6,555 nucleotides of DNA from Fusobacteriaceae bacterium (GTDB taxonomy: Bacteria; Fusobacteriota; Fusobacteriia; Fusobacteriales; Fusobacteriaceae), in contig JAFGUR010000027.1 of the NCBI GenBank assembly GCA_016938425.1, forward strand, positions 1 to 6,555. Direction: 5' to 3'. Each line of letters starts with the position of its first letter. The stretch's first letter is position 1. Made by a program: the position numbers and the translations under genes. The notes under the pieces are model-generated. The model was given only the letters and a program-made list of their open reading frames with translations. It was not told where the DNA came from and did no database searches. This document shows positions 1 through 5,796 of this stretch, one piece after another.

Positions 1-5
1 AAATT

Positions 6-1193
6 ATGAAAATATTAGTATTAAACTGTGGAAGTTCATCATTGAAATATCAAATTATTGAAATGAATACAGAAAAAACTCTGGTAGAAGGAATTTGTGA
101 TAGAATAGGTATGGAAAATTCTACTATTACTTTTAAAAATTCAGATGATAAAATCACGAAGGAATTAAGATTCTCCAATCATAAGGATGCTATAACTGAA
201 GTACTATCTTTAATAAAAGATGAAAAAATAGGAATAATCAAAGATTTAAGTGAAATTGACGCTATTGGTCATAGAGTTGTTCACGGTGGGGAAAACTTTA
301 GAAATTCTATAGTAGTTACAAAAGAGGTTTTAAACGAAATTAAAAGTTTAGCTAGACTTGCTCCACTCCATAATCCAGCTAACGCTATGGGAATTGAAAT
401 TTGTATGGAATTAATTAAAGACAAGCCGAATATAGCTGTTTTTGATACTGCATTTCATTCAACATTGAGTCCTGAAGCCTTTTTATATGCTATACCTTAT
501 GAAGATTATGAAGAATTCAAAATTAGGAAATATGGATTCCATGGAATTTCATACATGTACATTTCTCAAGAAGTTGAAAAACTGATAGGAAAAAATAAAA
601 AAATAATTGTTTGCCATTTAGGGAATGGAGCTTCTGTATGTGCTATAAAAGATGGGAAATCCATTGCAACATCTATGGGATTAACTCCTTTAGAAGGGCT
701 TATGATGGGAACTAGATGTGGGGATATAGACCCTTCTTGCGTTTTCCAAATAATGAAAGATAGAAACTTAACTGTATCAGAGGTAGAAGAAAGACTTAAT
801 AAAAAATCTGGAATGCTAGGAATTTCTGGAATGTCTTCGGATTCTCGTGATATTGAAAAAGCTGCTTCAGAAGGAAAAGAAAGAGCTATTCTAACAGAAA
901 ATATATATTCGTATAAAATTAAGAAATATATAGGAGCATATTCTGCTCTTATGGGTGGACTTGATGCCCTTGTATTCACTGCAGGAATTGGTGAAAATGC
1001 TTTCAGAATAAGAGAAAAAGTATGTGAAGGGTTAGAGTATCTTGGAATTGAGTTTAATATTGATGAAAATAATACTAGAAAAAGTGGAATTCAAGAATTA
1101 TCAAAAGCAAATTCAAATATAAAAGTATTTAAAATTCCTACGCAAGAAGAATATATGATTGCTAAAGAAGCTAAAGCTATCTTAGGAAAATAA
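6..1193 (+). CDS. ackA: Acetate kinase
   Basis: This cytoplasmic enzyme makes ATP and acetate from acetyl phosphate and ADP, the last energy-yielding step of acetate fermentation, and is reversible. The 395-residue length is normal for the family. The N-terminal signature NCGSSSLKY (residues 7-15) carries the conserved Asn7. Other family residues visible are Arg90 in GHRVVHGG, His122, Asp147 in FDTAFH, the second signature GFHGISY with His179, the HLGNGAS phosphate loop at 204-210, Arg237 in MGTRCGD, the GIGEN motif near 327-331, and the C-terminal TQEEYMIA with Glu381. The ATG at 6 gives the canonical N-terminus (MKILVLNCGSSS). Its ribosome binding site lies outside the window, so a partner such as pta upstream cannot be seen. 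An intrinsic terminator starts directly after the stop codon, so the gene ends its transcript here. No broken motif was seen. Confidence 0.98.
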   Translation: MKILVLNCGSSSLKYQIIEMNTEKTLVEGICDRIGMENSTITFKNSDDKITKELRFSNHKDAITEVLSLIKDEKIGIIKDLSEIDAIGHRVVHGGENFRNSIVVTKEVLNEIKSLARLAPLHNPANAMGIEICMELIKDKPNIAVFDTAFHSTLSPEAFLYAIPYEDYEEFKIRKYGFHGISYMYISQEVEKLIGKNKKIIVCHLGNGASVCAIKDGKSIATSMGLTPLEGLMMGTRCGDIDPSCVFQIMKDRNLTVSEVEERLNKKSGMLGISGMSSDSRDIEKAASEGKERAILTENIYSYKIKKYIGAYSALMGGLDALVFTAGIGENAFRIREKVCEGLEYLGIEFNIDENNTRKSGIQELSKANSNIKVFKIPTQEEYMIAKEAKAILGK

Positions 1194-1196
1194 CAA

Positions 1197-1224
1197 AAAA
1201 CTCAGGGTTTTCCTGAGTTTTCTT
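1197..1224 (+). terminator. Intrinsic terminator after ackA
   Basis: A 10-bp perfect stem pairs AAAACTCAGG (1197-1206) with CCTGAGTTTT (1212-1221) around the 5-base loop GTTTT, and T-rich sequence follows. It begins only four bases after the ackA stop codon. The A-run on the 5' side means it could also stop transcription coming from the opposite direction. Confidence 0.93.
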
Positions 1225-1290
1225 ATATTTAGCTATAAAAACATAAATCCAATAAAGCAATACTATAAAACCGGAAAGTTCTTTCTTCAT

Positions 1291-1319
1291 TTGCCATAAT
1301 CATTTCTAAAAAGTAACTA
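1291..1319 (+). promoter_or_regulatory. Weak promoter candidate ahead of the structured RNA
   Basis: TTGCCA (1291-1296) resembles a -35 box. A 17-base spacer leads to TAACTA (1314-1319), a poor -10 box. The predicted start near 1326 would fall just before the closing helix of the candidate RNA at 1332. The -10 match is weak, and in such AT-rich DNA this pairing could be chance. The location is the main argument for it. Confidence 0.22.
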
Positions 1320-1330
1320 TTCTTAATTTA

Positions 1331-1613
1331 GTTAACTACTCAGCCAGGTAAGCTTTAAATATCGATCATTTATATATGTCTTTGGCACGAGAAGAGAGGG
1401 ATTTGTGGACAAAGTTCGCACCTCAATGTCATTAAGAAATTTGTCTAATAGAGTATAACAAATCCAAAGTTTCTTCTTATTAGGTGGAGATTTAGAGGAG
1501 GCTATTTAGATTTGTTAAGTTGACTATATTGGAACGTCCCCACCGTAAAAATTGCTTCTCGCAACTATTTTAAGACTTTGAATTTTAAATATTTATTATA
1601 CTTGAGTAGTTAA
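1331..1613 (+). ncRNA. Candidate structured non-coding RNA, family not recognised
   Basis: The ends close in a perfect 11-bp helix: TTAACTACTCA (1332-1342) with TGAGTAGTTAA (1603-1613). Inside is a long irregular hairpin built from 1389-1397/1470-1478 (9 bp, two G-U), 1399-1406/1458-1465 (GGATTTGT with ACAAATCC, perfect) and 1408-1413/1440-1445 (GACAAA with TTTGTC, perfect), with an apical loop at 1414-1439. A second hairpin pairs 1483-1491 with 1536-1544 (GGTGG with CCACC plus extension, one mismatch). A small third one pairs TTGC 1552-1555 with GCAA 1561-1564. Three G-U pairs on the plus strand would be A-C mismatches on the minus strand, which favours plus. GC is about twice that of the DNA downstream. 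I looked for features of RNase P RNA, tmRNA, SRP RNA, 6S RNA, T-box and common riboswitches and could not match any. It could be an independent small RNA or a long leader of the malic enzyme gene. The exact ends are uncertain. Confidence 0.55.
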
Positions 1614-1700
1614 AAGTTTATTCTAAATATCTTTCAATTTTTTTAGTTAAAGATACCATCGCTAATATTTTATTGCTTTAAAAATAAAGACCATATATGT

Positions 1701-1732
1701 GAAAAATTTATTTAATTTTTCTTTATTTTTTT
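1701..1732 (+). terminator. Possible AT-only terminator hairpin upstream of malic enzyme
   Basis: GAAAAATT (1701-1708) pairs perfectly with AATTTTTC (1714-1721) around the 5-base loop TATTT, and TTTATTTTTTT follows. The stem holds a single G-C pair, so it is thermodynamically weak and may arise from base composition alone. If real, it would end the candidate RNA transcript or act as an attenuator before the malic enzyme gene. Confidence 0.35.
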
Positions 1733-1753
1733 AATGTTTTTTTAAAAACCGTA

Positions 1754-1785
1754 TTGTATCATTTTAAATCTTTATGAGTTAAAAT
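1754..1785 (+). promoter_or_regulatory. Tentative promoter region of malic enzyme
   Basis: TAAAAT (1780-1785) is a fair -10 box and would give a start near 1791, leaving a short leader. TTGTAT (1754-1759) is the nearest -35-like element, but the 20-base spacing is longer than the usual 16-18. An activator could compensate for a poor -35 box. A promoter somewhere here is expected because ackA ends in a terminator, but the exact boxes are uncertain. Confidence 0.28.
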
Positions 1786-1812
1786 AAATCATATAGAAAG
1801 AAAATAAAAGAA

Positions 1813-1820
1813 AAGGTGGG
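1813..1820 (+). promoter_or_regulatory. Ribosome binding site of malic enzyme
   Basis: AAGGTGGG lies 7 bases before the ATG at 1828. It settles the start: the ATG at 1821 touches the site directly and its frame reaches a stop after six codons. Confidence 0.8.
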
Positions 1821-1827
1821 ATGAATA

Positions 1828-3000
1828 ATGAATTACTATGAAGAAAGTTTAAAATTACATGAAAAACATCAAGGGAAAATAGAAATTATATCAAAAGTAA
1901 AAGTTGAAAACAGAACTGATTTAAGTTTAGCATATACTCCTGGAGTTGCTGAGCCTTGTAAAAAAATTCATGAAAATGAGGAAAATGTTTATAAATATAC
2001 TTCAAAAGGAAACATTGTTGCTGTTGTAACAGATGGTACAGCTGTATTAGGTCTTGGAGACATTGGTCCAAAAGCAGGGTTACCAGTAATGGAAGGGAAA
2101 TCTATTCTTTTCAAAGAATTTGCTAATGTAGATGCTTTTCCTATCTGTATTGATTCTAAAAATGTAGATGAAATTGTTAGAACTGTTAAATTAATATCTC
2201 CAGGATTAGGCGGAATAAACTTAGAGGATATTGGAGCTCCTAGATGTTTCGAAGTAGAAGAAAGATTGAAGAAAGAATTGGATATTCCAGTATTTCACGA
2301 TGACCAACATGGAACAGCTATTGTTGTTTTAGCAGGAATAATTAATGCTTTAAAAGTTGTAAATAAAAAAATAGAAAATGTTAAAGTTGTAATTAATGGT
2401 GCTGGTGCTGCTGGTACAGCAATTTCAAAATTATTGTTAGCTTCTGGAGTAAAAAATTTAATTGCTTGTGATAAAGTAGGAATTTTGTATAGAGGAATGG
2501 AAAAAATTGATGATGCTAAAACTGAATTGGCCGAAATGACAAATCCAGAAAATATTAAAGGAAGCTTAAGTGATGCATTAAAAGGTGCTGATATTTTTAT
2601 TGGAGTTTCTGCCCCAGGAATTGTAACTAAAGAAATGGTATCAAGTATGAATAGTGATTCTATTTTATTTGCTATGGCAAATCCTGTTCCTGAAATAATG
2701 CCTGAAGAAGCTAAAGAAGCTGGTGCAAGAGTTATTGGAACTGGACGTTCAGATTATCCAAATCAAGTAAATAACGTTCTTGCTTTCCCTGGTATTTTTA
2801 GAGGAGCCTTAGATGTTAGAGCAAAAGAAATTAATGAAGAAATGAAGTTAGCTGCAGCTTATGCAATAGCTGAGTATGTCAAAAAAGAAGAATTAAATGA
2901 AAATAATGTAATCCCTAGTGCATTAGATAAAAATGTTGCATCAAAAGTTGCAGAAGCAATCGCAAATGCTGCTAGAAAAACTGGAGTGGCTAGAGTATAA
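1828..3000 (+). CDS. Malic enzyme (oxaloacetate-decarboxylating malate dehydrogenase)
   Basis: This cytoplasmic enzyme oxidatively decarboxylates malate to pyruvate and CO2 with reduction of NAD(P), using a divalent metal. The 390 residues match the short bacterial form without the C-terminal phosphotransacetylase-like domain of MaeB hybrids. Visible motifs are SLAYTPGVAEPC with the catalytic Tyr36, VTDGTAVLGLGDIGP (68-81), MEGKS with the catalytic Lys91, NLEDIGAP with metal-site Glu133/Asp134, FHDDQHGTA with Asp158/Asp159, the Rossmann loop GAGAAGTA (191-198), ANPVPEI with Asn285, and GTGRSDYPNQVNN (304-316). An acidic residue (Asp215 in ACDKVG) after the second Rossmann strand hints at NAD preference, but this is inference. 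The ATG at 1828 is chosen by its ribosome binding site. The gene probably heads an operon with the permease 73 bases downstream. With acetate kinase it fits a malate-pyruvate-acetyl phosphate-acetate route. Confidence 0.95.
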   Translation: MNYYEESLKLHEKHQGKIEIISKVKVENRTDLSLAYTPGVAEPCKKIHENEENVYKYTSKGNIVAVVTDGTAVLGLGDIGPKAGLPVMEGKSILFKEFANVDAFPICIDSKNVDEIVRTVKLISPGLGGINLEDIGAPRCFEVEERLKKELDIPVFHDDQHGTAIVVLAGIINALKVVNKKIENVKVVINGAGAAGTAISKLLLASGVKNLIACDKVGILYRGMEKIDDAKTELAEMTNPENIKGSLSDALKGADIFIGVSAPGIVTKEMVSSMNSDSILFAMANPVPEIMPEEAKEAGARVIGTGRSDYPNQVNNVLAFPGIFRGALDVRAKEINEEMKLAAAYAIAEYVKKEELNENNVIPSALDKNVASKVAEAIANAARKTGVARV

Positions 3001-3022
3001 AAAAATTACATCACATAAAAAA

Positions 3023-3046
3023 GTCTGTTATTTTTTAATAGCAGGC
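3023..3046 (+). other. Intercistronic hairpin between malic enzyme and permease
   Basis: GTCTGTTATT (3023-3032) pairs with AATAGCAGGC (3037-3046) over 10 bp, with two G-U pairs and a TTTT loop. On the plus strand no T-run follows, so it should not terminate there. It may instead stabilise or process the mRNA between the two genes. Read on the minus strand, the hairpin is followed by TTTTTT and would resemble an intrinsic terminator for antisense transcripts. Confidence 0.55.
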
Positions 3047-3061
3047 CACAAAAAATTATTT

Positions 3062-3068
3062 AGGAGGT
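3062..3068 (+). promoter_or_regulatory. Strong ribosome binding site of the permease
   Basis: AGGAGGT sits 5 bases before the ATG at 3074 and is close to ideal. It decides the start against an in-frame ATG at 2933 that lies inside the malic enzyme gene and would add 47 non-homologous residues. Confidence 0.9.
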
Positions 3069-3073
3069 TAAAT

Positions 3074-4039
3074 ATGCAAATCCCTTTAAAGAAAACGATT
3101 GATAAAATACCTGGTGGAATGATGGTTGTTCCTTTATTTTTAGGAGTTCTAACAAATACATTTTTTCCAGAATTTTTGAAAATAGGAGGATTCACTACTG
3201 CTTTATTTGGTCCAAAAGCTTCATCAACTATATTAGCTTGTTTTATGTTTTTAATTGGTTCACAAATACACTTTAAATTAGCTCCAAAAGCATTAAAAAA
3301 GGGTGCTTTGTTACTTACAGGTAAATTTATTGTAGGAGCAGGAATTGGAATTATCGTAGGTAAGGTGTTTGGTCCTGCTGGTGTACTTGGATTATCTCCA
3401 CTTGCTATTTTATCAGCACTTACAAACTGTAATGGTGGTTTATATGCTTCATTAGCTTCTCAATATGGAGATGAAACAGATGTTGGAGCTTATTCTATAT
3501 TATCGCTAAAAGATGGCCCGTTTTTTACATTAGTTGCCTTAGGTGCTTCTGGTTTGGCACAAGTTCCATTTGAAGCTTTAATAGCCGTTATGATTCCAAT
3601 TATTATCGGTATGATTCTTGGAAATATTGATAGTGATATGAGAGCTTTTTTAGGAAGTAGTAAATTATTATTAATTCCATTCTTTTCTTTCCCTTTAGGT
3701 GCAGGAATGAACTTGGAAACTATTATAAAAGCTGGAGGTCCTGGAATATTATTAGGTATAATTGCAGCTTTTACAGGAGTAGGAGCATATATATTATTAA
3801 GACTATTTAGAGAAGAACCTATCATTGGTCTTGCAACTGGTTCCACTGCTGGAAATGCTGTTGCAACCCCTGCAGCTGTTGCTGCAGCTGATCCTTCTTT
3901 AGCTGTTGTTGCAGCTGCAGCTACAGCTCAAGTTGCAGCCGCGTGTGTAGTTTCTGCTATAGTATGCCCTTTTATAGTAACATATGCATTTAAGATACTG
4001 AAAAATCGACAAGCTAAAAAATTAAGTCCTAAAACCTAA
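3074..4039 (+). CDS. kdgT: KdgT-family permease (2-keto-3-deoxygluconate transporter family)
   Basis: This inner-membrane transporter has 321 residues, close to the length of E. coli KdgT as I recall it. Family hallmarks are the N-terminal IDKIPGGMMVVPLFLG (9-24), NCNGGLYASLASQYG (118-132), MILGNIDSDMR (180-190), the LIPFFSFPLG segment (200-209) and GSTAGNAVATPAAVAAA (256-272). Hydrophobic stretches run through the whole protein, consistent with about ten membrane spans, and a short basic tail (about 308-321) follows the last span. The family imports 2-keto-3-deoxygluconate with protons. Here it lies behind malic enzyme and ahead of a dicarboxylate-type sensor pair, and no kdgK or aldolase gene is visible, so a dicarboxylate substrate such as malate is a reasonable alternative. 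Residues 262-298 are very rich in Ala, written with repeated GCA/GCT codons. Family membership is confident; substrate is not. Confidence 0.87.
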   Translation: MQIPLKKTIDKIPGGMMVVPLFLGVLTNTFFPEFLKIGGFTTALFGPKASSTILACFMFLIGSQIHFKLAPKALKKGALLLTGKFIVGAGIGIIVGKVFGPAGVLGLSPLAILSALTNCNGGLYASLASQYGDETDVGAYSILSLKDGPFFTLVALGASGLAQVPFEALIAVMIPIIIGMILGNIDSDMRAFLGSSKLLLIPFFSFPLGAGMNLETIIKAGGPGILLGIIAAFTGVGAYILLRLFREEPIIGLATGSTAGNAVATPAAVAAADPSLAVVAAAATAQVAAACVVSAIVCPFIVTYAFKILKNRQAKKLSPKT

Positions 4040-4059
4040 TTAATTATATACACAAACAA

Positions 4060-4145
4060 AAAATACGAGAAATTTAATGAAATATACTATATAATAAGTT
4101 GTAAGAAAACTTAAAATGTATATCTAGTTAAGTTTTTCGTATTTT
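4060..4145. repeat. Widely spaced 13-bp inverted repeat upstream of the sensor kinase
   Basis: AAAATACGAGAAA (4060-4072) is the inverted copy of TTTTTCGTATTTT (4133-4145), with 12 of 13 positions exact and the last pairing as G-T. The 60 bases between the arms hold the TATAAT box. The left arm falls where a -35 box would lie and the right arm lies downstream of the likely start. It may be a paired operator, for example for the response regulator encoded downstream, or a long hairpin ending the permease transcript. A smaller hairpin, TAAGTT (4095-4100) with AACTTA (4108-4113), lies inside. Confidence 0.5.
4090..4095 (+). promoter_or_regulatory. Probable -10 box for the two-component operon
   Basis: A perfect TATAAT lies 78 bases before the kinase start, giving a predicted transcript start near 4102. 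No good -35 box is found 16-18 bases upstream (the sequence there is around GAGAAA, within the left arm of the inverted repeat), so the promoter may need an activator. Confidence 0.42.
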
Positions 4146-4159
4146 AAACATTTTGAAAG

Positions 4160-4165
4160 AAAGGG
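4160..4165 (+). promoter_or_regulatory. Ribosome binding site of the sensor kinase
   Basis: AAAGGG lies 8 bases before the ATG at 4174. A TTG at 4153 opens the same frame seven codons earlier, but nothing resembling a ribosome binding site precedes it, so the ATG is preferred. Confidence 0.72.
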
Positions 4166-4173
4166 TTATCCCT

Positions 4174-5796
4174 ATGAAGAAAGATATGAAATTACAAACT
4201 AAAATAACACTTTTAACCAGTGCTATTGTTTTAGTTTCAATATTAGTTATTATCCCTTTTATAATTAGTTGGATTTCAAGTAATATTGAAATTAAAAGTC
4301 GAACAAATATTATGAATATAGCTGAAATAATTGCACATTCTGAAGAAGTTGTAAAAGGAGTCGAGAAAAATCATCCTACCAAGGAAATTTCTGATTATAT
4401 TGATATGCAGCTTAAACATTTATCGGATGTAGAATACATAATTGTAGCAGATGAAAAAGGGATAAGGTATTCACATCCACATCATGAATTAATTGGAGAA
4501 AAATTTGTTGGTGGAGATGAGTTAAGAGCTATAAATCAGGGCGAAGAATATATTTCAGAGGCAATGGGAACTTTAGGTAAATCATTAAGAGCCTTTACTC
4601 CTATATATGATAATAATAAAAAAGTAATAGGATTTGTTTGTGTTGGAACTTTAACTCATAGTATTGATAAAGCAAAAAAAACAGCGTATCTTTATATTTT
4701 TATTGTTGGATTTTTTTCTACATTAGTTGGAATTATTGGTGCTTTTTTACTTGCAAAAAATATAAGGAAAAGCTTATTTGGATTGGAACCACGTGAAATA
4801 GCTAAGCTTTATAATGAAAAAATTGCTATTTTAGATGCCATTAGAGAAGGGCTAGTTGCAGTAGATGACGAGTGTAAGATAACTCTTATTAATGATTCTG
4901 CACTATCAATATTAAATCTAAATATAAACTCAAAAAAAGAAGATTTTATTGGTAAAAATTTAGAAGAGTTTATTCCTAATACAGAAATTTTTTCTGTTCT
5001 TGAAACTGGTATTCCTGAGTTTGATAAAGAACATAAAACAAATAATACTATTATTTTAACAAATAGAATTCCTATTTTTACAAATAATAAAATTGCTGGT
5101 GCAATTGCTAGTTTTAGAGACAAAACAGAAATAACGAAAATGGCTGAAGAGCTTACAGGAGTTAAAAAATTAGCTTGGTCTTTACGTGCTCAAAATCATG
5201 AATTTATGAATAAACTCCATACAATTTCTGGTTTAATTCAATTGGAAGAATACGAAAGTGCACTTAAATTTATAACGGATGTTTCAACAAATAAAAATAA
5301 ATTAAGTAATATTTTGACTAAAAATATAAAAGATAGCTCAATTGCAGGGATACTCTTATCTAAATATAATAAATCTGATGAATATAATATAAAATTTATG
5401 ATTGATGAAAATTCTAATCTTGAAAAACTTCCACATATTATTTCTCAAGAAGTTGTTTCAGTAGTTGGTAACTTGATTGAAAACTCAATTGATGAAGTTG
5501 AATATGATGGAACTGGTTATATTCATATTAGAATTAACTCAAATAGAAATGAATTATTTATAAAAATCTCAAATAATGGTAAAACTATTCCTCTAGATTT
5601 GAGAGAGAAAATTTTTGAGCAAGGGTTTTCTACAAAGAATGGGCAAAGAGGTCATGGCCTTTATATAGTTAAAAAAATTATTGAAGATTTTAAAGGAACT
5701 ATAGAAATATTCTGTGATAAAAATGTAAATTGGATTGTAAAAATCCCAATTTATTACGAAGGGACTGGTAGTATTGATTCAAGTAATGATAGTTGA
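4174..5796 (+). CDS. Sensor histidine kinase, CitA/DcuS family
   Basis: This is a membrane kinase that senses an external carboxylate and phosphorylates the regulator encoded next to it. The 540 residues read as follows: first membrane span about 11-33; extracytoplasmic PAS-type sensor about 34-170; second span about 171-195; cytoplasmic PAS about 213-320; a dimerisation helix with the H-box LRAQNHEFMNKLH and likely phosphorylated His342; and an ATPase domain with N-box VGNLIENSIDEV (Asn433/Asn437) and G-boxes GFSTKNGQRGHGLY (484-497). The linker GLEPREIAKLYNEK is typical of the family. In the sensor, RYSHP (Arg98, His101), Phe111 and LRAFTPIYD (Arg139, Phe141) match the E. coli DcuS ligand site as I recall it. 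CitA has Lys where this protein has Phe141, so a C4-dicarboxylate is the more likely signal. The C-terminus overlaps the regulator gene by 23 bases, implying translational coupling. Confidence 0.93.
   Translation: MKKDMKLQTKITLLTSAIVLVSILVIIPFIISWISSNIEIKSRTNIMNIAEIIAHSEEVVKGVEKNHPTKEISDYIDMQLKHLSDVEYIIVADEKGIRYSHPHHELIGEKFVGGDELRAINQGEEYISEAMGTLGKSLRAFTPIYDNNKKVIGFVCVGTLTHSIDKAKKTAYLYIFIVGFFSTLVGIIGAFLLAKNIRKSLFGLEPREIAKLYNEKIAILDAIREGLVAVDDECKITLINDSALSILNLNINSKKEDFIGKNLEEFIPNTEIFSVLETGIPEFDKEHKTNNTIILTNRIPIFTNNKIAGAIASFRDKTEITKMAEELTGVKKLAWSLRAQNHEFMNKLHTISGLIQLEEYESALKFITDVSTNKNKLSNILTKNIKDSSIAGILLSKYNKSDEYNIKFMIDENSNLEKLPHIISQEVVSVVGNLIENSIDEVEYDGTGYIHIRINSNRNELFIKISNNGKTIPLDLREKIFEQGFSTKNGQRGHGLYIVKKIIEDFKGTIEIFCDKNVNWIVKIPIYYEGTGSIDSSNDS
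5758..5764 (+). promoter_or_regulatory. Ribosome binding site inside the kinase gene for the response regulator
   Basis: GAAGGGA, within the last codons of the kinase gene, lies 9 bases before the TTG at 5774 and 21 before the in-frame ATG at 5786. The spacing favours the TTG start. Confidence 0.6.

Larger units (their letters stand above)
1225..1827. other. Long gene-free interval between ackA and malic enzyme
   Basis: No convincing protein-coding gene is present in these 603 bases. The open stretches in all frames are short, lack a ribosome binding site, or use codons unlike the neighbours. The interval splits into four parts: an AT-rich lead (about 1225-1330), a structured, G/C-enriched core (about 1331-1613), an extremely AT-rich run (about 1614-1750) with a hairpin and T-tracts, and the upstream region of the malic enzyme gene. 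By hand count GC is 66/180 in 1381-1560 and 30/180 in 1621-1800. Confidence 0.8.

Noticed and set aside
566..979. Minus-strand open frame of 137 codons inside ackA
   Set aside because: It lies wholly opposite a conserved enzyme gene, resembles no known protein and is a by-product of the coding strand's codon pattern. The same applies to minus-strand frames at 1886-2071, 3490-3846 and 4809-5123.
1412..1424. Minus-strand GAGGTGCGAACTT, identical to the opening of lysine riboswitches
   Set aside because: The other conserved parts of that riboswitch (the AGTA that follows and the later GCCGAAG-type segment) are absent, and no gene lies downstream on that strand.
1376..1435. A 19-codon plus-strand frame starting MSLAREERDLW
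   Set aside because: There is no ribosome binding site, codons such as CGA and AGG are unusual for this genome, and it lies within the main hairpin of the candidate RNA.
1332..1508. Minus-strand open stretch of 58 codons, a possible gene remnant
   Set aside because: It has no ATG start or ribosome binding site, uses many G/C-ending codons unlike the neighbours, and I recognise no protein in it. The openness follows from the higher GC of the segment. A decayed foreign gene cannot be fully excluded without a search.
1483..1546. T-box-like GGTGG/CCACC elements
   Set aside because: The conserved TGGNACCGCG-type sequence and stem I features are missing, and the downstream gene is not an amino-acid or tRNA-charging gene.
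1331..1613. Miniature transposable element with 11-bp terminal inverted repeats
   Set aside because: No flanking target duplication is visible, and the interior has nested helices that suit an RNA better than a simple element. Finding multiple genomic copies would reopen this.
2933..3073. N-terminal extension of the permease from an ATG at 2933
   Set aside because: It overlaps the end of malic enzyme, has no ribosome binding site and reads as a charged non-membrane stretch. The ATG at 3074 has an excellent site and gives the family N-terminus.
4153..4173. Upstream TTG start for the sensor kinase
   Set aside because: No ribosome binding site precedes it, whereas AAAGGG is correctly spaced from the ATG at 4174.
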